Shown here one piece after another: positions 12,240 to 22,898 of a stretch of DNA of 64,000 bases; the stretch's first letter is position 1, and every line of letters starts with the position of its first letter. The position numbers and the translations under genes were made by a program. A model generated the notes under the pieces. That model ran no database searches. It was given only the letters and a program-made list of their open reading frames with translations, and was not told the DNA's origin. The DNA lies in contig CM060830.1 in NCBI GenBank assembly GCA_030762175.1, positions 53,623,501 to 53,687,500 of the forward strand, read 5' to 3'. This DNA is from Metallyticus violacea. Its lineage: Eukaryota; Arthropoda; Insecta; Mantodea; Metallyticidae.

Positions 12240-13980
12240 TTCGATGTTTGTTTGGTGTGTCAGCATAACCTCGATTTCAAATAATTTTTTGCAATTGCAG
12301 GTTATAATATCAAGCTGACTAAACATTATTTTCACTTTCAAAACAAATTAAACAATTCACCCATGGGTAGTATTCGATATTCATTGCTTGACACGTCAAC
12401 TATTAACATATGTCTACCATATGGAGAACTCAATTTCTCATGACAGAATGAGGTTAAAGGCGATAAAACCGTATGAATTGCGCACGGAGCAAAGGCAAAT
12501 TAGTTCTTCGAGAGTTTGCGGAGCGAGGGGGGGGGGGGTTACGGTGTACCAAGTAGCAGTCAACTATGCCTATACTTATTATTAGGCATCAGAAATCCTT
12601 AAGTACTAAACGTCTTGTCAGGTACACTCAAACTAGAAGTTCGATACAAACAAAGCAATAATAAAAGCAATCAATGAGTCATCGCCCGGCAGCTAAACAA
12701 CAAGTGAATGACAGGCATAGGTTTTTGTCTGGTGTAGTATCAACAGAACACCACGCCACATCATTCTCGTTTTAGTGCTTAGAAACTCCGATTCCTGTTT
12801 ATTATCTATTGCCGCTGCAGCTGCCGATCTGGACTTGAACCCCTTAATCTCAAGCCTGTATTTTATCTCAGATTTCTAACCGCTGCTTAGCACACACATT
12901 CTCTATATTCTTAAAGGAGCTCAATTGACCCCAAAAAGAATGATATCTCGAGTCATTAGCAAATAGTCGGTGGTGTGTTACGCAGCCTCCAAAAAGTTCT
13001 AGCCTTATTCATTGCACACTGACTTGCATTATTCTTCATACCATCACCGGCGGTGAGGCAACGACTAACTACCTCCCTCCCTTCCGCCCTCCATCGCAAT
13101 ATTTGTGTTCTGCAAATAGCTGCGCAGAACTGTTCACTCTACACATCTTTCTTTAGAAGCCAAACAAAAGCAAACCACATTCATATTTGATCCCGCCGTT
13201 AGATTAGTTTTAGAATATACTTTCTTTCTGAAAAAAATATGGTAGTTGTACCTCTGGTGCACAGAAAGTTGATGAAGTGAAGGAAAAAAAAAAAAATAAA
13301 TAAACATTCCCGTAGTGGGTTATTTATAGCATCACTAATTGCTGCGCTACGAAAGGAAAAAATTGTCTATGAAAGCCACAAATATATGAGTGACGATCAA
13401 ATGAAAAGACTGGCAGGTAGATTTGCTTTCTCAGCGATATGCTTTTTTACTTTTAATAGTTATGATATTTACTTAACATTGAGAGGTAATGGTAAAACAG
13501 TCAAAATGAATAACGAGGGATGACGTTTTTTAAACATTTATTACGAATGAAAAGAAAATACAACAATCATGTACCTTACCCATTTTCTTGTTTTCCTTTA
13601 ATTGTAATGTAAAACTTTGTTTGGTCGATCTGATCGTCTAGTGTCACAAATTAAACCAACCATTGAATTTGACATTTTAGAACTGCTGTTGGCAAAATGT
13701 TCAATAGTGCACCACATCCCCTTTGGCTGCAGTCTTCCTTAGTTACCTTCCTATTAAATTGGGTCGCATTTAAAAGCACCGAATGGAGGTATCCCATAAA
13801 CCTAGTTGACATGGAAAGGAATTGACGTGGAAAGTCTTTAAGAAATTCCACCAACAAGAAACGGCATGTAATCAAATCCGTTTGACAGTGTAAATGTTGG
13901 AAATACTTTTTTTTTTTTTTGTTTTGTTAAAAATAATATGAAATGCGTTGACTTCCATAGCTGTTAATTAATAGGGTATT
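12240..13980. other. Non-coding sequence with G-run and a tRNA-like fragment
   Basis: A run of 12 G residues lies at 12527-12538. A minus-strand tRNA-like segment at about 12820-12890 reads 'ggggttcaagtcc' with an upstream 'agcagcggttag'; it is probably another SINE head. A 74-codon minus-strand open frame at 13651-13875 has no motif that I recognise and is not called a gene. Confidence 0.4.
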
Positions 13981-13984
13981 GTTA

Positions 13985-14040
13985 TGCGGGTAAAAATATT
14001 GTAACGGTGGAAAATCTGCTCTTATTCGAATTCTCAATTA
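13985..14040 (+). repeat. Fragment duplicated at 14557-14612
   Basis: The sequence 'aatattgtaacggtgg' followed by 'aaatctgct' and 'ttcgaattc' recurs at about 14563-14605. The SINE at 14063-14338 and the GT microsatellite lie between the two copies. This suggests a local duplication, or an inverted-repeat element split by later insertions. Confidence 0.6.
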
Positions 14041-14062
14041 ATTCATATATATATATATAGTA

Positions 14063-14338
14063 GGTCCTGGTGGTGTAGTGATAACCATACTTGCCTTATA
14101 AACCAAAGATCGCCGGTTCAAACCCGGCCAGGACCGATGGATTTTTTCGGGCGTAAAAATCCTAAGTTTGGCTTTCTTAGGAAGGGAAGTAAAGTGGTGA
14201 GTCCCGTGTCGTACATTTACGACACGAAAAAGAATCTCAACCTTGAAAGAAAGCAAAATTTGTAGGCCGTTTCACGCCCTTAATTGAATGGGACGCTGAT
14301 GACCTGAGCTGTAAAAGAGCGTATATTAATAAATCAAA
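14063..14338 (+). mobile_element. Full-length tRNA-derived SINE, type 1
   Basis: It begins with a complete tRNA-like head. 'ggtcctgg' pairs with 'ccaggacc' as the acceptor stem, 'tggtgtagtgataacc' is the A box, and 'ggttcaaaccc' at about 14115 is the B box. The head looks most like a glycine-type tRNA. The body contains 'cgggcgtaaaaatcc', 'cgtacatttacgacac' and 'ggccgtttcacgccc', and ends 'gggacgctgatgacctgag' before an AT-rich tail. Related copies lie at 27.1, 35.2, 45.0, 52.1 and 63.5 kb. It would be transcribed from the internal pol III promoter. The AT-rich flanks hide any target duplication. Confidence 0.85.
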
Positions 14339-14339
14339 T

Positions 14340-14340
<1 letters not shown>

Positions 14341-14393
<53 letters not shown>

Positions 14394-14404
14394 CGCGTGC
14401 GTGC
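14341..14404. repeat. (GT)n(GC)n microsatellite
   Basis: About 20 GT units pass directly into about 6 GC units and then GTGC. It abuts the 3' tail of the type 1 SINE, consistent with growth from a SINE tail. Such alternating purine-pyrimidine tracts can adopt Z-DNA. Confidence 0.95.
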
Positions 14405-14597
14405 ACTAGCCTTAGAGCTAACCTCGGGCAAATCCTAGAAACAGATGAATCCAGTGGTTTGCTGCGGCTCGCTACTGCATCAGGGCCTACGCCTTTCTCC
14501 TTTTCGTAAATATAAATTGACAGGGGAGGTAAATCACTGTAATGAGGGCATCGCTAGGCGAGTAAAATATTGTAACGGTGGGAAATCTGCTGTTTTT

Positions 14598-15092
14598 CGA
14601 ATTCGCATTCACGCAGAGCAGATCACTGGTCTGCTAATGCAACTTCTGCTCCTGGGTGCAGGCTGCAGTTCCAAGCGACAGCGGAGAGAGCCTAACTGCT
14701 GTTTGCTGGTCGCTTGTAATGGTGGCAAATCTCCTTTAATTGCAGCAGAAAAAATAATGATAAACATCAATTTATAGGTCAGTCTGTGCATGCTACTTTG
14801 TTACAGAGGAAACTGTTTTAATGGTGGTAAATCTCCTTTAACTCCGATAGAAAACAAAACAGAAAAAAATTGTGAATGTCAGGATTCAAAACCACTATCT
14901 TCACAACTATAGCATTACGCTCTAACCATCTGAACTATCATGCCGTTGAGCTAGAATATTAATTATCGAGCCACATCTTTGCAAGTTACCACCTTCGTTC
15001 TCTACGCTGTCGCTCGAAACTGCAGCCTGCACATAGCAGCAGCAGTTGCACTAGAAGACCAGTTATTTACACCCTGCGTGAATGGACGAATC
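14598..15092. mobile_element. Inverted-repeat element with antisense tRNA-like core
   Basis: The left arm, about 14598-14692 ('ggtgcaggctgcagttcc', 'agcgacagcggagaga'), recurs as its reverse complement at about 14998-15092. I judge identity at about three-quarters over 90 bp. Between the arms is a direct repeat of 'taatggtgg-aaatctccttta' at about 14718 and 14818. There is also a minus-strand tRNA-like segment at 14883-14945, with 'gatggttagagcgtaatgc' as its A-box region and 'ggttttgaatcc' as its B box. The element at 57.75-58.60 kb has the same order of parts and a related arm, so this looks like a small repeat family. No coding capacity is seen. It could be a MITE, or an inverted SINE dimer. 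Confidence 0.5.
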
Positions 15093-15095
15093 ACT

Positions 15096-15760
15096 CTCAA
15101 GAGCTCATTGGTACGAATCACGTAACTTCCAAGGGAAGGGTAGCACAAACAACCCACTCTAGATAAAAGTGGTGCAGGCAGCGGGCAATTAAAATGAAAT
15201 GAAATTGATGCACTGTCACACAGGGATTAAATCCATATTATTGGCCAAGGCCTGGTATTTGAGATTGTGCAGCATCACGTTTTGCTCTCATAAAAGGGGG
15301 AGTGTGCAGGTAATAAAAACTATATTTAAAATTATCAATAAATTAAGATGTTTAATGGTCAGTAATATAATTATTAGAATAGTTTGCATTTATTGCAATT
15401 TTGATAGATTCCTGTATATATAATTGCAAATGCATTTGGCATGTTAACCACCACCTCTCAAAAACCGTTTCTCACACACTTGGTTTAGAAAACACAATGT
15501 ATTTACATGCACAAAATTTACTCAAATAAAAGAAATTTCAGCTATTTTCTATTGCTACGCATTTAAATTGCGTCATTTTGTACTTGATAGTTTTAGAAGA
15601 ATTTGAAGCTAAATGACTTATTATTCGCAATGCACATTTAAGCCATTTGAGTAATGGACCGGCAGAGCTTGGTTGTGCACTGGGAGAAATCAGTCATCAA
15701 GATCTATAATGCACGTGCAGGTAGCAGTTAGTTGCTTTTATTGGTGTAAATGCGTGCTAA
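15096..15760. other. Non-coding, nothing recognised
   Basis: A 74-codon open frame at 15199-15423 shows no motif. The sequence is AT-rich and I see no transposon ends. Confidence 0.45.
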
Positions 15761-15764
15761 TTGT

Positions 15765-16040
15765 TCTTCGTTATGCCACTATATAAATACGAGTCATATA
15801 GTCTTGAAGAACAGGTTTTTATAAAAAATGTATATATGGATTCTTGCAGAGAAGTGGTAAGGCGATTAGCAAGAAAATATCCTGGCAATCGTGTTCACTG
15901 TTCACCGACTTAAAAGTTATGGGACATAGAATATCTCAATAGTAAGGAACATGCTCTGAAACACCCCAATGAAAAGTTAGAAGAAATACAGGAATTTCCT
16001 ACACAGATACCAGCAATCTATTGCCGCTGAGAGGCATCAT
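15765..16040 (+). pseudogene. N-terminal fragment of a Tc1-like transposase
   Basis: The reading MPLYKYESYSLEEQVFIKN, then REVVRRLARKYPGN, matches the pattern of the N-terminal DNA-binding part of insect Tc1/mariner-like transposases ('YS-EE-VFI', then a basic helix and 'YPG-R'). A stop follows within 50 codons and later frames are disrupted. I see no catalytic region downstream, so the copy is truncated as well as decayed. Confidence 0.5.
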
Positions 16041-16044
16041 TTTC

Positions 16045-16885
16045 AATATCTTTCATAACACAGGTTAATGCTTATAATCACATTTAAATACAGTAAAATG
16101 TGATTACCCTTTCAGTAAAAATATAACTGCTCCCATTACGAGCGGCTACTTTATCTCCCATTTCCCAGTAGCTGCGGCTATACTTCTTCAGTAAGAAACT
16201 GCGCTCAGGCGGCCCCTAACTCAAATAACCTCATTGTGGATCACTACAGGTATATTTCGAATCAGAAAATACGATATATCATATCTACAAAAAAGTTCTA
16301 TGGAGAGATTAATTTAGTAAAAAGTTAGTACTCACTGAATTTAAGACATTCTCGTATGCCTTCATTAGTATTTAGGTAAATTGTATGAGTAACAATGGAT
16401 ACCCTGGTCTGAACACTCGTGTTGTAATTTCTTGCTAGTGCCCTTTACAGCAAGTATTTCTGTCGTTCTATCAACATTTTGTTTTTGATTCTCTTACGCA
16501 GTAACATTTTCTATATCTTCTGAAGATTCAAAGTGTCAAATGCTTTCTCTAGTTAATGAAAGCAATATGCGGCGGGATATTAAATTTTTGTGCTCTTGAC
16601 AACTTGGAAAGTAGTAATAGTTGCATGAGATACACTGAAGAGGAAAACGAATTGGAAAGGACATATGATGAAGGAGAATAGAAAATATAGGTTACGAAAT
16701 CACAAGAATTTGGAAATCTTAAAAATCTAAGTAGAAAGTTGCTGCTCAGAGCAAAAAGTGGCAGGCTAGAACAAACCTTCTTAATGAAAGTACAGCTTAG
16801 GATGTTCTTCATGAATGATAACGAAGAGGAAGTGGGCAATAAAACGGACGAACTGTTGTATTACAGTCCATAGGGCCATGTTTAC
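16045..16885. other. Non-coding, nothing firm
   Basis: A 96-codon minus-strand open frame at 16549-16839 is rich in Ser, Leu and Phe and looks like the antisense of A/G-rich DNA. No motif supports it. No other feature recognised. Confidence 0.45.
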
Positions 16886-16892
16886 AAAGTTG

Positions 16893-17170
16893 TACTTTTT
16901 TGAGTGGTGTTTCACGCCCGTTTTCACTAATTAGGCACCACAGGCGGTGGACACTGAAATGATATATTGGGAAAGGACATTTTTTAAGGAAGGAAACGTT
17001 CCAGGCCTAAGTTTAGGGTACCTCCCCGATATTTGCCAGTTATGAGGACTGGGGAAAACCTGGGAAAATCCCAGTCAGGGAGGACGGTCCTGGTGGGATT
17101 CGAACGCCAGACCTCCCGTTCACGAATCCGCGCCTTAACGACCTCGGCGAGCCATGGCGGTAAAAGTTTG
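16893..17170 (-). mobile_element. tRNA-derived SINE, type 2 (near full length)
   Basis: Reverse complement of the family seen at 52.75 kb. From its 5' end at about 17165 it has 'atggctcgccgaggtcgtta', a B-box-like 'ggcgttcgaatccc', the body marks 'accgtcctccctgactgg' and 'ggcaaatatcggggaggt', and 'aacttaggcctggaac'. It ends at 'gggcgtgaaacaccactc'. The head resembles a tRNA with a long variable arm (Leu/Ser-like). It is diverged from the 52.75 kb copy, so probably an older insertion. Confidence 0.8.
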
Positions 17171-17174
17171 TACT

Positions 17175-17990
17175 GGGAGTATAATAACATAATGTGAATA
17201 AATAGCCTGCAGAAATGAATTTATTGGGATGTTTCAACTGACAACTACATAATTTGGTTAGCAAATATAAAATGTGATTTTTTATTTTATTCGTCGTGTG
17301 GTATTTTCACTCAGTGAAATTGAACATAGAGAAAAACATAAGATTATTTATATACTTATTTGTTGAGAGATAATCGCTCTAAACATTTGACCCTCATAAG
17401 TCAAATAATACCTTTTTCATTTATCCTACATCCCTTGAATTTATTTTACATATTCCTGAAATTGTTTTCCATATTATACACTAAAGTCAAGATATTTTGG
17501 TTTATAGTTCGAACAAAAATGTTGGATATAATAAAATATGATAGGAACTTTCTCCGAGATGAAAAACAACTGCTACGCCGCACAGCACCAACTCGCTTCG
17601 CTAGCGCTATACTGAATCCAGAAATATGATAAGTGAGAGTCGATCATTTCCATACAGTGTACGCCTAAGTGACTAACGAGAAAAAAGTAAGGAGGACAGC
17701 CAAAATGGTTTTGAACCTAGGACATACCCGATGTGAGTGCCACCCCTTTCGATAAGAATACACTTTTGAGCTGAGCAAATAATCTAAATATTTTGAATTA
17801 TATTTAACCCATTCTACGAAACGCCTTCAGTTAGCTTTTGGTGTCACCGTCTCATACAATCCAGTACAAGAAGGAATGTCGATTCACCAGCTGCTAAATA
17901 CAACAATGCAAGATTCTTATTAAGAAGTACAACGACGCGGAATGCCAAAAAGCATAAAACCTGTGAATTGTATTTTCGTACAAGTGATGA
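17175..17990. other. AT-rich non-coding sequence
   Basis: The 89-codon open frame at 17360-17629 has no recognised motif. A segment near 17700-17745 has a B-box-like 'ggttttgaacctagg' and could be a tRNA-like relic. Nothing else seen. Confidence 0.4.
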
Positions 17991-17992
17991 TT

Positions 17993-18165
17993 GAGATTTT
18001 TCCGGGTTTTCCTAAGTCGTCATAAATTGTAAATGCCGGGGGAGGTACCCTAAACTTAGTTCTGGAACATTTCTTTCTTAAAAAAAATCCTTTCCTAGAT
18101 TATCACTTCATCTCGTGTATCATCAAGTCCAATGCTTTAATGCCTCAATAGTTAAAACGATTGTT
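17993..18165 (+). mobile_element. 3' part of a type 2 SINE
   Basis: It matches the type 2 body from 'ttttccgggttttcct' through 'gccgggggaggtaccctaa', 'ggaacatttctttc' and 'catctcgtgtatcatcaa' to the terminal 'cctcaatagttaaaacg'. The tRNA-like head is missing, so this is a 5'-truncated or eroded copy. Confidence 0.75.
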
Positions 18166-18561
18166 ACACGCTATTCTGAAAAACAAAAAGAAAATATTTT
18201 GGATAAAAATCCAGAAGTAGTTGCATTTTTCCCTCAATTCTCTTCAAATAAGGTGAAATAACATTTGACACCATCACAGTAACTATGCCTAATCCAGAGG
18301 CATGATTTCTAATTTTTGTCCAAAGTTTTGGGACTCATTAGGTCACCTATTGCAGGATCTGTCACTGTTTTATTTTAGAGGATCCATTATCCTTTTAAGA
18401 AAGCACCATTTTCATTCTAACAATCATTACTATGAGAAGGAAAGAATAATTGACCTACATACCATTATCATTAATACGGCTATTTATATAAACTTTTCTT
18501 TGTGTATTCAACTGCACATGTTTGTTATTTTGTTAAACTTGTTATATAGAATAACTTTATA

Positions 18562-19350
18562 CAAGAGGAGTTCGGAAATTATTTACAACAGTGGTGTTAT
18601 AGGTGTACCGCGCAATCCTTGGGCACGTTCATTCATGGGATGATGCACTGGTACAAATACGCCATGCAGACGCTAGATGGCAGCTGCAAGCAGAGTGTGT
18701 AGCGAAAGGACAGTGTTCGTTGGTTGTTCAGGTAGAGAAACAAGTGGACAAGATGGAAGGTGACTATTATGGACAGAGATAGACTGGTGTTTTTTGTGGA
18801 AGGAAGGTGGCAAAATTGCAGAAACACATAGATGTTTAACAGTGGTATATGGTCAAGAAGTTTCTGCACATAAGGCCGTTTACAACTGAGTCAGTGGGTT
18901 CGCCAGCGGTAGGGAGTCTGCACACAAGAATTCGTCAACGTCGTGCTCTCCCAGGAACATTGAAGTTTTGATTATGGCCAAATGGTGCACAATCTCTGAT
19001 GAACTAGAACGTCAGACAAGCCTCGGCTGTACAGCCATACCACCATTGAATTCCATGGGACTTGACACAGAAGGACAAAAAGGGCCGAAGTCTGTCATCG
19101 GATACTGGAAATGCATAATGATGATCTGGATATTTTGGAGAAGCTGGTGTCTGGTGACGAATCATGATGTCACTACCACACACTAGATAATAAAACCCAA
19201 TCAATGCAATAGAAACATCCCGGTAGTCCCCGGCCCTAGAAATATCCTGGTGCTCCATCTAGGGGCAAGTAGATAATCGCCTTCTTTTGGGACATTTCAG
19301 GCATATTGATCGTGAATTGGCTTGCTCAAGGAACGACTGCCAACTGCAAG
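18562..19350 (+). pseudogene. Older mariner element, left part (interrupted)
   Basis: It starts just after a TA at 18560-18561 with an inverted terminal repeat, 'caagaggagttcgg'. Translated pieces fit a mariner transposase: HRTL-type linker sequence near 19060-19090, then DDLDILEKLVSGDES at about 19120-19167, which contains the first catalytic Asp (SGDES), and later LVNWL-type and AQGTT blocks near 19312-19335. Stops and frameshifts occur throughout. The reading is cut near 19350 by the insertion of a different mariner and resumes at 20499. Removing the insert leaves about 1.2 kb, close to the usual 1.3 kb mariner length. Confidence 0.75.
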
Positions 19351-20496
19351 ATCCTTATACGACTTAATAATTGCAGCTGTAACTTCCACTCCGCTATGTT
19401 CAGTTGTTCAGATATAGTTGCATAAAGAAGGCTATGTGTAGAAGATTGTGACATGTTCAAAATAGAGTTTCGAACTGTTATTAAGTTCTTCACAAAAGAA
19501 GGAATGGGCAAACTTTTCGAATGGGTCGAGAAAGCATTGAGGCCCAAGAGCGTGCAGATCGGCTCTTGGAGATGCTCACTCCTGAAATCATCGCTCTTGT
19601 GGAAGGAGAAATTATGCAAGACCGAAGACTCAAGGTTACAGAAATAGCAGAAATGTTAGGCCGTTCTAAAGCAACCGTCCTTAGAATTATTTATGAACAT
19701 TTAAACATGAATAAGGTTAGTGCAAGATGGGTGTCTAGACTTCTTTCCTCAGTCCAAAAGCAGCAACGTGTCATCTTTGTCAGGCATTTTTGGAGCTCTG
19801 CCATGGCAACGAGAGAGAAGTTCTGCTAACCATTGTTACAGGAGATGAAACTATGGTCCTCTACTATGATCCCTTGTCCAAAAGAGAATCAATAGAGTGG
19901 CATAAATCTGGCGAAACACCGCCTCTAAAGGCCAAGGTTACTCAGTCAACCAAGAAGATCATGGCCACAATCTTTCGGGAATGTGAAGGAATACTCTTCT
20001 TGACTTCAAGGAGAGGAACACACAGTAAACTATGTGGAGAACTATGCTGGCCTACTGCACAGACTACATGCTTGCGTCAGAGAGAAAAGGCCAGGAAAGC
20101 TGAGTGGTGGTGTGCGCCTTCTTCCCGACAAAGCGCCTGTGCAAACAGCTCTTGTTGCCAAGGAAACTGTGAAGAAATTTGGCTTCGAGGACATTGACCG
20201 CTCACCCTACAGCCCAGATCTAGCTCCCATTGACTATTTCCTTTTCTCAAAACTCAAGAAGGACTTTCGAGGAAAGAAATTTAAGTGTGACGAAGTAGTG
20301 GTGGAAGCTGTTTATGCCAATTTTGCAAACAAAATTTCTAGCTATTTGGAGGGGGGGGGGGAGAAGATTGAAATGTTAATTCAAAGATGCGAGAAGTGAA
20401 TTGCCATAAAGGGTAACTATATTGAAAAGTGATTTTTTTTTTGTCTTTATCATACATAGAAAATGGTTAGGCGGGAAACTTATGGACCATCCCTTG
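19351..20496 (+). mobile_element. Younger mariner inserted into the older one
   Basis: The right terminus at about 20471-20496 ('gcgggaaacttatggaccat') is followed by TA and is the inverted match of the left terminus seen at 37682 ('ggtccataagtttccggcc'). The left end is truncated by about 85 bp, because homology with the 37.68 kb copy starts near 19351 at 'ccttat'. The transposase shows mariner hallmarks: an HTH (KVTEIAEMLGRSKATVLRI) at about 19635-19690, TGDET at 19838-19852, a second Asp in PDKAPVQ at about 20128, and the third in SPDLAPIDYFLF at about 20212-20247. The spacing is exactly D34D. At least three frameshifts separate the open frames at 19453, 19521-19829, 19790-20197 and 20034-20399, so it cannot make an intact enzyme. 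All three catalytic Asp codons survive. Confidence 0.88.
20351..20361. repeat. G11 homopolymer in the mariner coding region
   Basis: Eleven consecutive G residues near the 3' end of the transposase frame, encoding a Gly run. It is a likely slippage site. Confidence 0.9.
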
Positions 20497-20498
20497 TA

Positions 20499-20914
20499 GA
20501 ATGCAGCACCAGCGAAATAGGAAGTGGCTGTTAGAATTGCTCCAACATGTGCGGTTCACAACAGTAACACTACGACTACAAAGTTGGCGTCCCTGGAGTT
20601 CATTGTACTGTACCTACCATATTCACGGGATCTTGCTAGGTCTGATTATGCCTTATTTCACAACTTGAAGGACGCGCTATGAGATAAATGATTCAGCAAC
20701 CATGATGAGATTCAGGCTGCTGTTCACGAGGGGTGGGGTAGTACTCCTAAACAATGGTTTCGTGAAGCCATAAGGAAGTTATCAGGAAGGTGACAACGGT
20801 GCATTGACGTTAGTTTGGAGTTTATTGAGAGATCCATGTGCACTGAATCATTTTGCATAATAAATAAGATACAAAAGTATCTATTATATATAATTTTAGA
20901 ATGCCACTCGCACC
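20499..20914 (+). pseudogene. Older mariner element, right part
   Basis: This continues the element interrupted at 19350. The frame reads NAAPAK, then TTTKLASLEFIVL, then YSRDLARSDYALFHNLKDAL, equivalent to the third catalytic motif (SPDLAPSDYHLF in active mariners), and then DEIQAAVHEG and STPKQWF. The right inverted terminal repeat at about 20888-20914 ('taattttagaatgccactcg') pairs imperfectly with the left one at 18562 and is followed by TA. In-frame stops show it is long dead. Confidence 0.75.
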
Positions 20915-20919
20915 TATAT

Positions 20920-22300
20920 TAAATAAATAAATGTGACACTATTTATTTTATAAAATAGGTATGTAAAATATTTTAATTAGTTACAGTTACAATTTTACTC
21001 ACTTGAAACTGCACTCTTATTCGGTGAGCATTGAAATCGAATAATGTAATTTTTAAAAAATGGCAAAAGGAACATTTTATCTTACCATTTTTAGAACAAC
21101 AAAACCTAAGAGACTATAAAACAATGTATTATTTTTCAGACATTTTAACAGGCCTGTGTGACACATCATATGCCCAGAAATATTAAAATAAGTTCTAAAC
21201 TATAGCCCATGAGAAGATAATTAGATATGTTTAATAATTGAGTACCGAAACCCGAACTAGAAGGTAAAAATATAAGAAGTACTTCGCATACGGGTATAAA
21301 TCGCAGCAAAAGGCGGAAAATCAGAATGGAGTCTACAGAAGGGCAGTCAGTATCGAATTACTTGAAATCCGGGCTGCACTTTTACACAAAGGAAGAGTTG
21401 GCTCTGTTTCACGTTGCTTTTCTCTGATGATGTGTGTAGTACATGTTGCTCTAGCGAGCAGGCTCTTTCTAGTCATATTTCTAAATGCATAGTTTAATGG
21501 AACCTTCTAACAAGGGAGAAAGAATAAAATAAAAGATCACATGCATGCAAGTATTAAATTTCCAATCTTTTGACTGACTTTTATGTTATGTTATGGGCTA
21601 ATGGTGTGCACTATACCTGTTCGTATATCCCAACCTTAATCATATAACTTTTTTTTTAAGTTTGGTGCTGCAGTAATCTTACTTGCTGTTCATTATAGCA
21701 TAGACTGATTAGGACAGAATATAATGAATGAGTTGTACTCACTTATATGCTAATAGTATTGTTATTCCTATAATTTTATTGATTTTATATTTAAATACAT
21801 AAAATTATTCATTTATTACGTTATTATAAATGCACTATTTTATATTTAAATACATAAAATTATTCATTTATTACGTTATTATAAATGCACTTAGTATTTC
21901 TCTTTGTTTTATTTTTATTCTCTAAAGGGAAGGGCTTCTTTGCTGGAGTAGTTTTATTAAAATTAAAAAAGAATATGAGTCTTATTAAATAAATAAATGG
22001 TGCTGGTAAGCTTCTTTTACAAAATCGACATTTTTGTTGTAAAAAGTAGAATTATCAGTTATTAATTTGTAATACTATGGTATATGCATTAATTAAATTA
22101 TTGATTTAGTATTATATAGCGGAGATTTGTCCGTTACTTGAAAGCGGCAGTGTAAAGTTCTAGAAGGAAGTGATCATATGCTTTAACACGATCGGATGTC
22201 AATAGACGCCCCACCTATTGCAGTAGTTAATGAAAGCTGGAGAACTTTCCAGAGAGTAGCAGTACGATTAACGCTTCTAACTGGAACGAATTTCCTGTCA
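20920..22300. other. AT-rich non-coding sequence with a tandem duplication
   Basis: No gene or transposon motif seen apart from the 55-bp tandem duplication at 21783-21891, listed separately. Confidence 0.5.
21783..21891. repeat. Two-copy perfect tandem duplication, 55-bp unit
   Basis: The unit beginning 'ttttatatttaaatacat' and ending 'ttataaatgcact' occurs twice head to tail (21783-21837 and 21838-21891), with no mismatch until the last base. Such exactness in otherwise decayed DNA indicates a recent duplication. An assembly artefact is possible. Confidence 0.95.
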
Positions 22301-22305
22301 TAAAC

Positions 22306-22898
22306 CAAGGGTACCAAAAAATGTATACACACTTTCACAGCAGATACCTATTTAATATATTTCAAAGTTGGACAACAACAGTAATGTAGTATGATGATCT
22401 GTAAACAGATGTGACTCACATTATGTTACGCTAGCGTTGCTACAACAAAATGGAGTCAAGTTTATCGTTTGAACAGCGGAAAGCAATTTTGAAGTGGTAT
22501 TGGAAAAGCGAGAATGTTGTTGAAGTTCAAAGGCAATGGAGACGTGTGTACAGAACAGAATCGCTACGGGAGTAACAATTGCACGCACTGGAGATAAATT
22601 TGAGACTCGTGGTACCGTATACCGTAGAAAACCAGTTACACTGGCAGCACTTCGGGAAGAAATTGAAACGACATGTGCTGCAATCGCTGAGGACACTTTC
22701 GCAAACGTTACTCAATCAGTAGTTCAACGCACTCAGAGGTGTATCAATGCAGATGGTGGCATTTTCAGCAACTGTTGTAACTGTAAAAGTCTAAGATGAT
22801 TAGTGCTCATCATTTTCTGTTTGTGTGAATTCAGTTTTGGTATGTTAACACAGTTTTTTCTTTGCTTGAAGTGCGTATACATTTTTTGATACCCTCTG
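22306..22898 (+). mobile_element. Internally deleted Tc1/mariner-type element (copy 1)
   Basis: Bounded by inverted termini: left 'gggtaccaaaaaatgtatac' near 22309, and right 'gtatacattttttgataccc', ending at 22898. The internal sequence starts at ATG 22451 with MESSLSFEQRKAILKWY, the N-terminal HTH region. It then jumps, at about 22617-22622, straight to the transposase C-terminus: RRKPVTLAALREEIETTCAA, then TQSVVQRTQRCI and DGGIF. The whole catalytic core is missing, so it can move only in trans. Its relative at 28.6-29.4 kb keeps more of the middle. The join occurs at a short TAT/ATA microhomology. Confidence 0.85.

Noticed and set aside
14063..14135. Genuine tRNA gene
   Set aside because: The head folds like a tRNA, but it continues into the SINE body, and several diverged copies of the same unit occur in the window. 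The anticodon stem is also irregular.
18302..18643. 113-codon open frame as a gene
   Set aside because: Its 3' part runs into the terminal repeat and leader of the older mariner; the rest is hydrophobic AT-rich translation without motifs.
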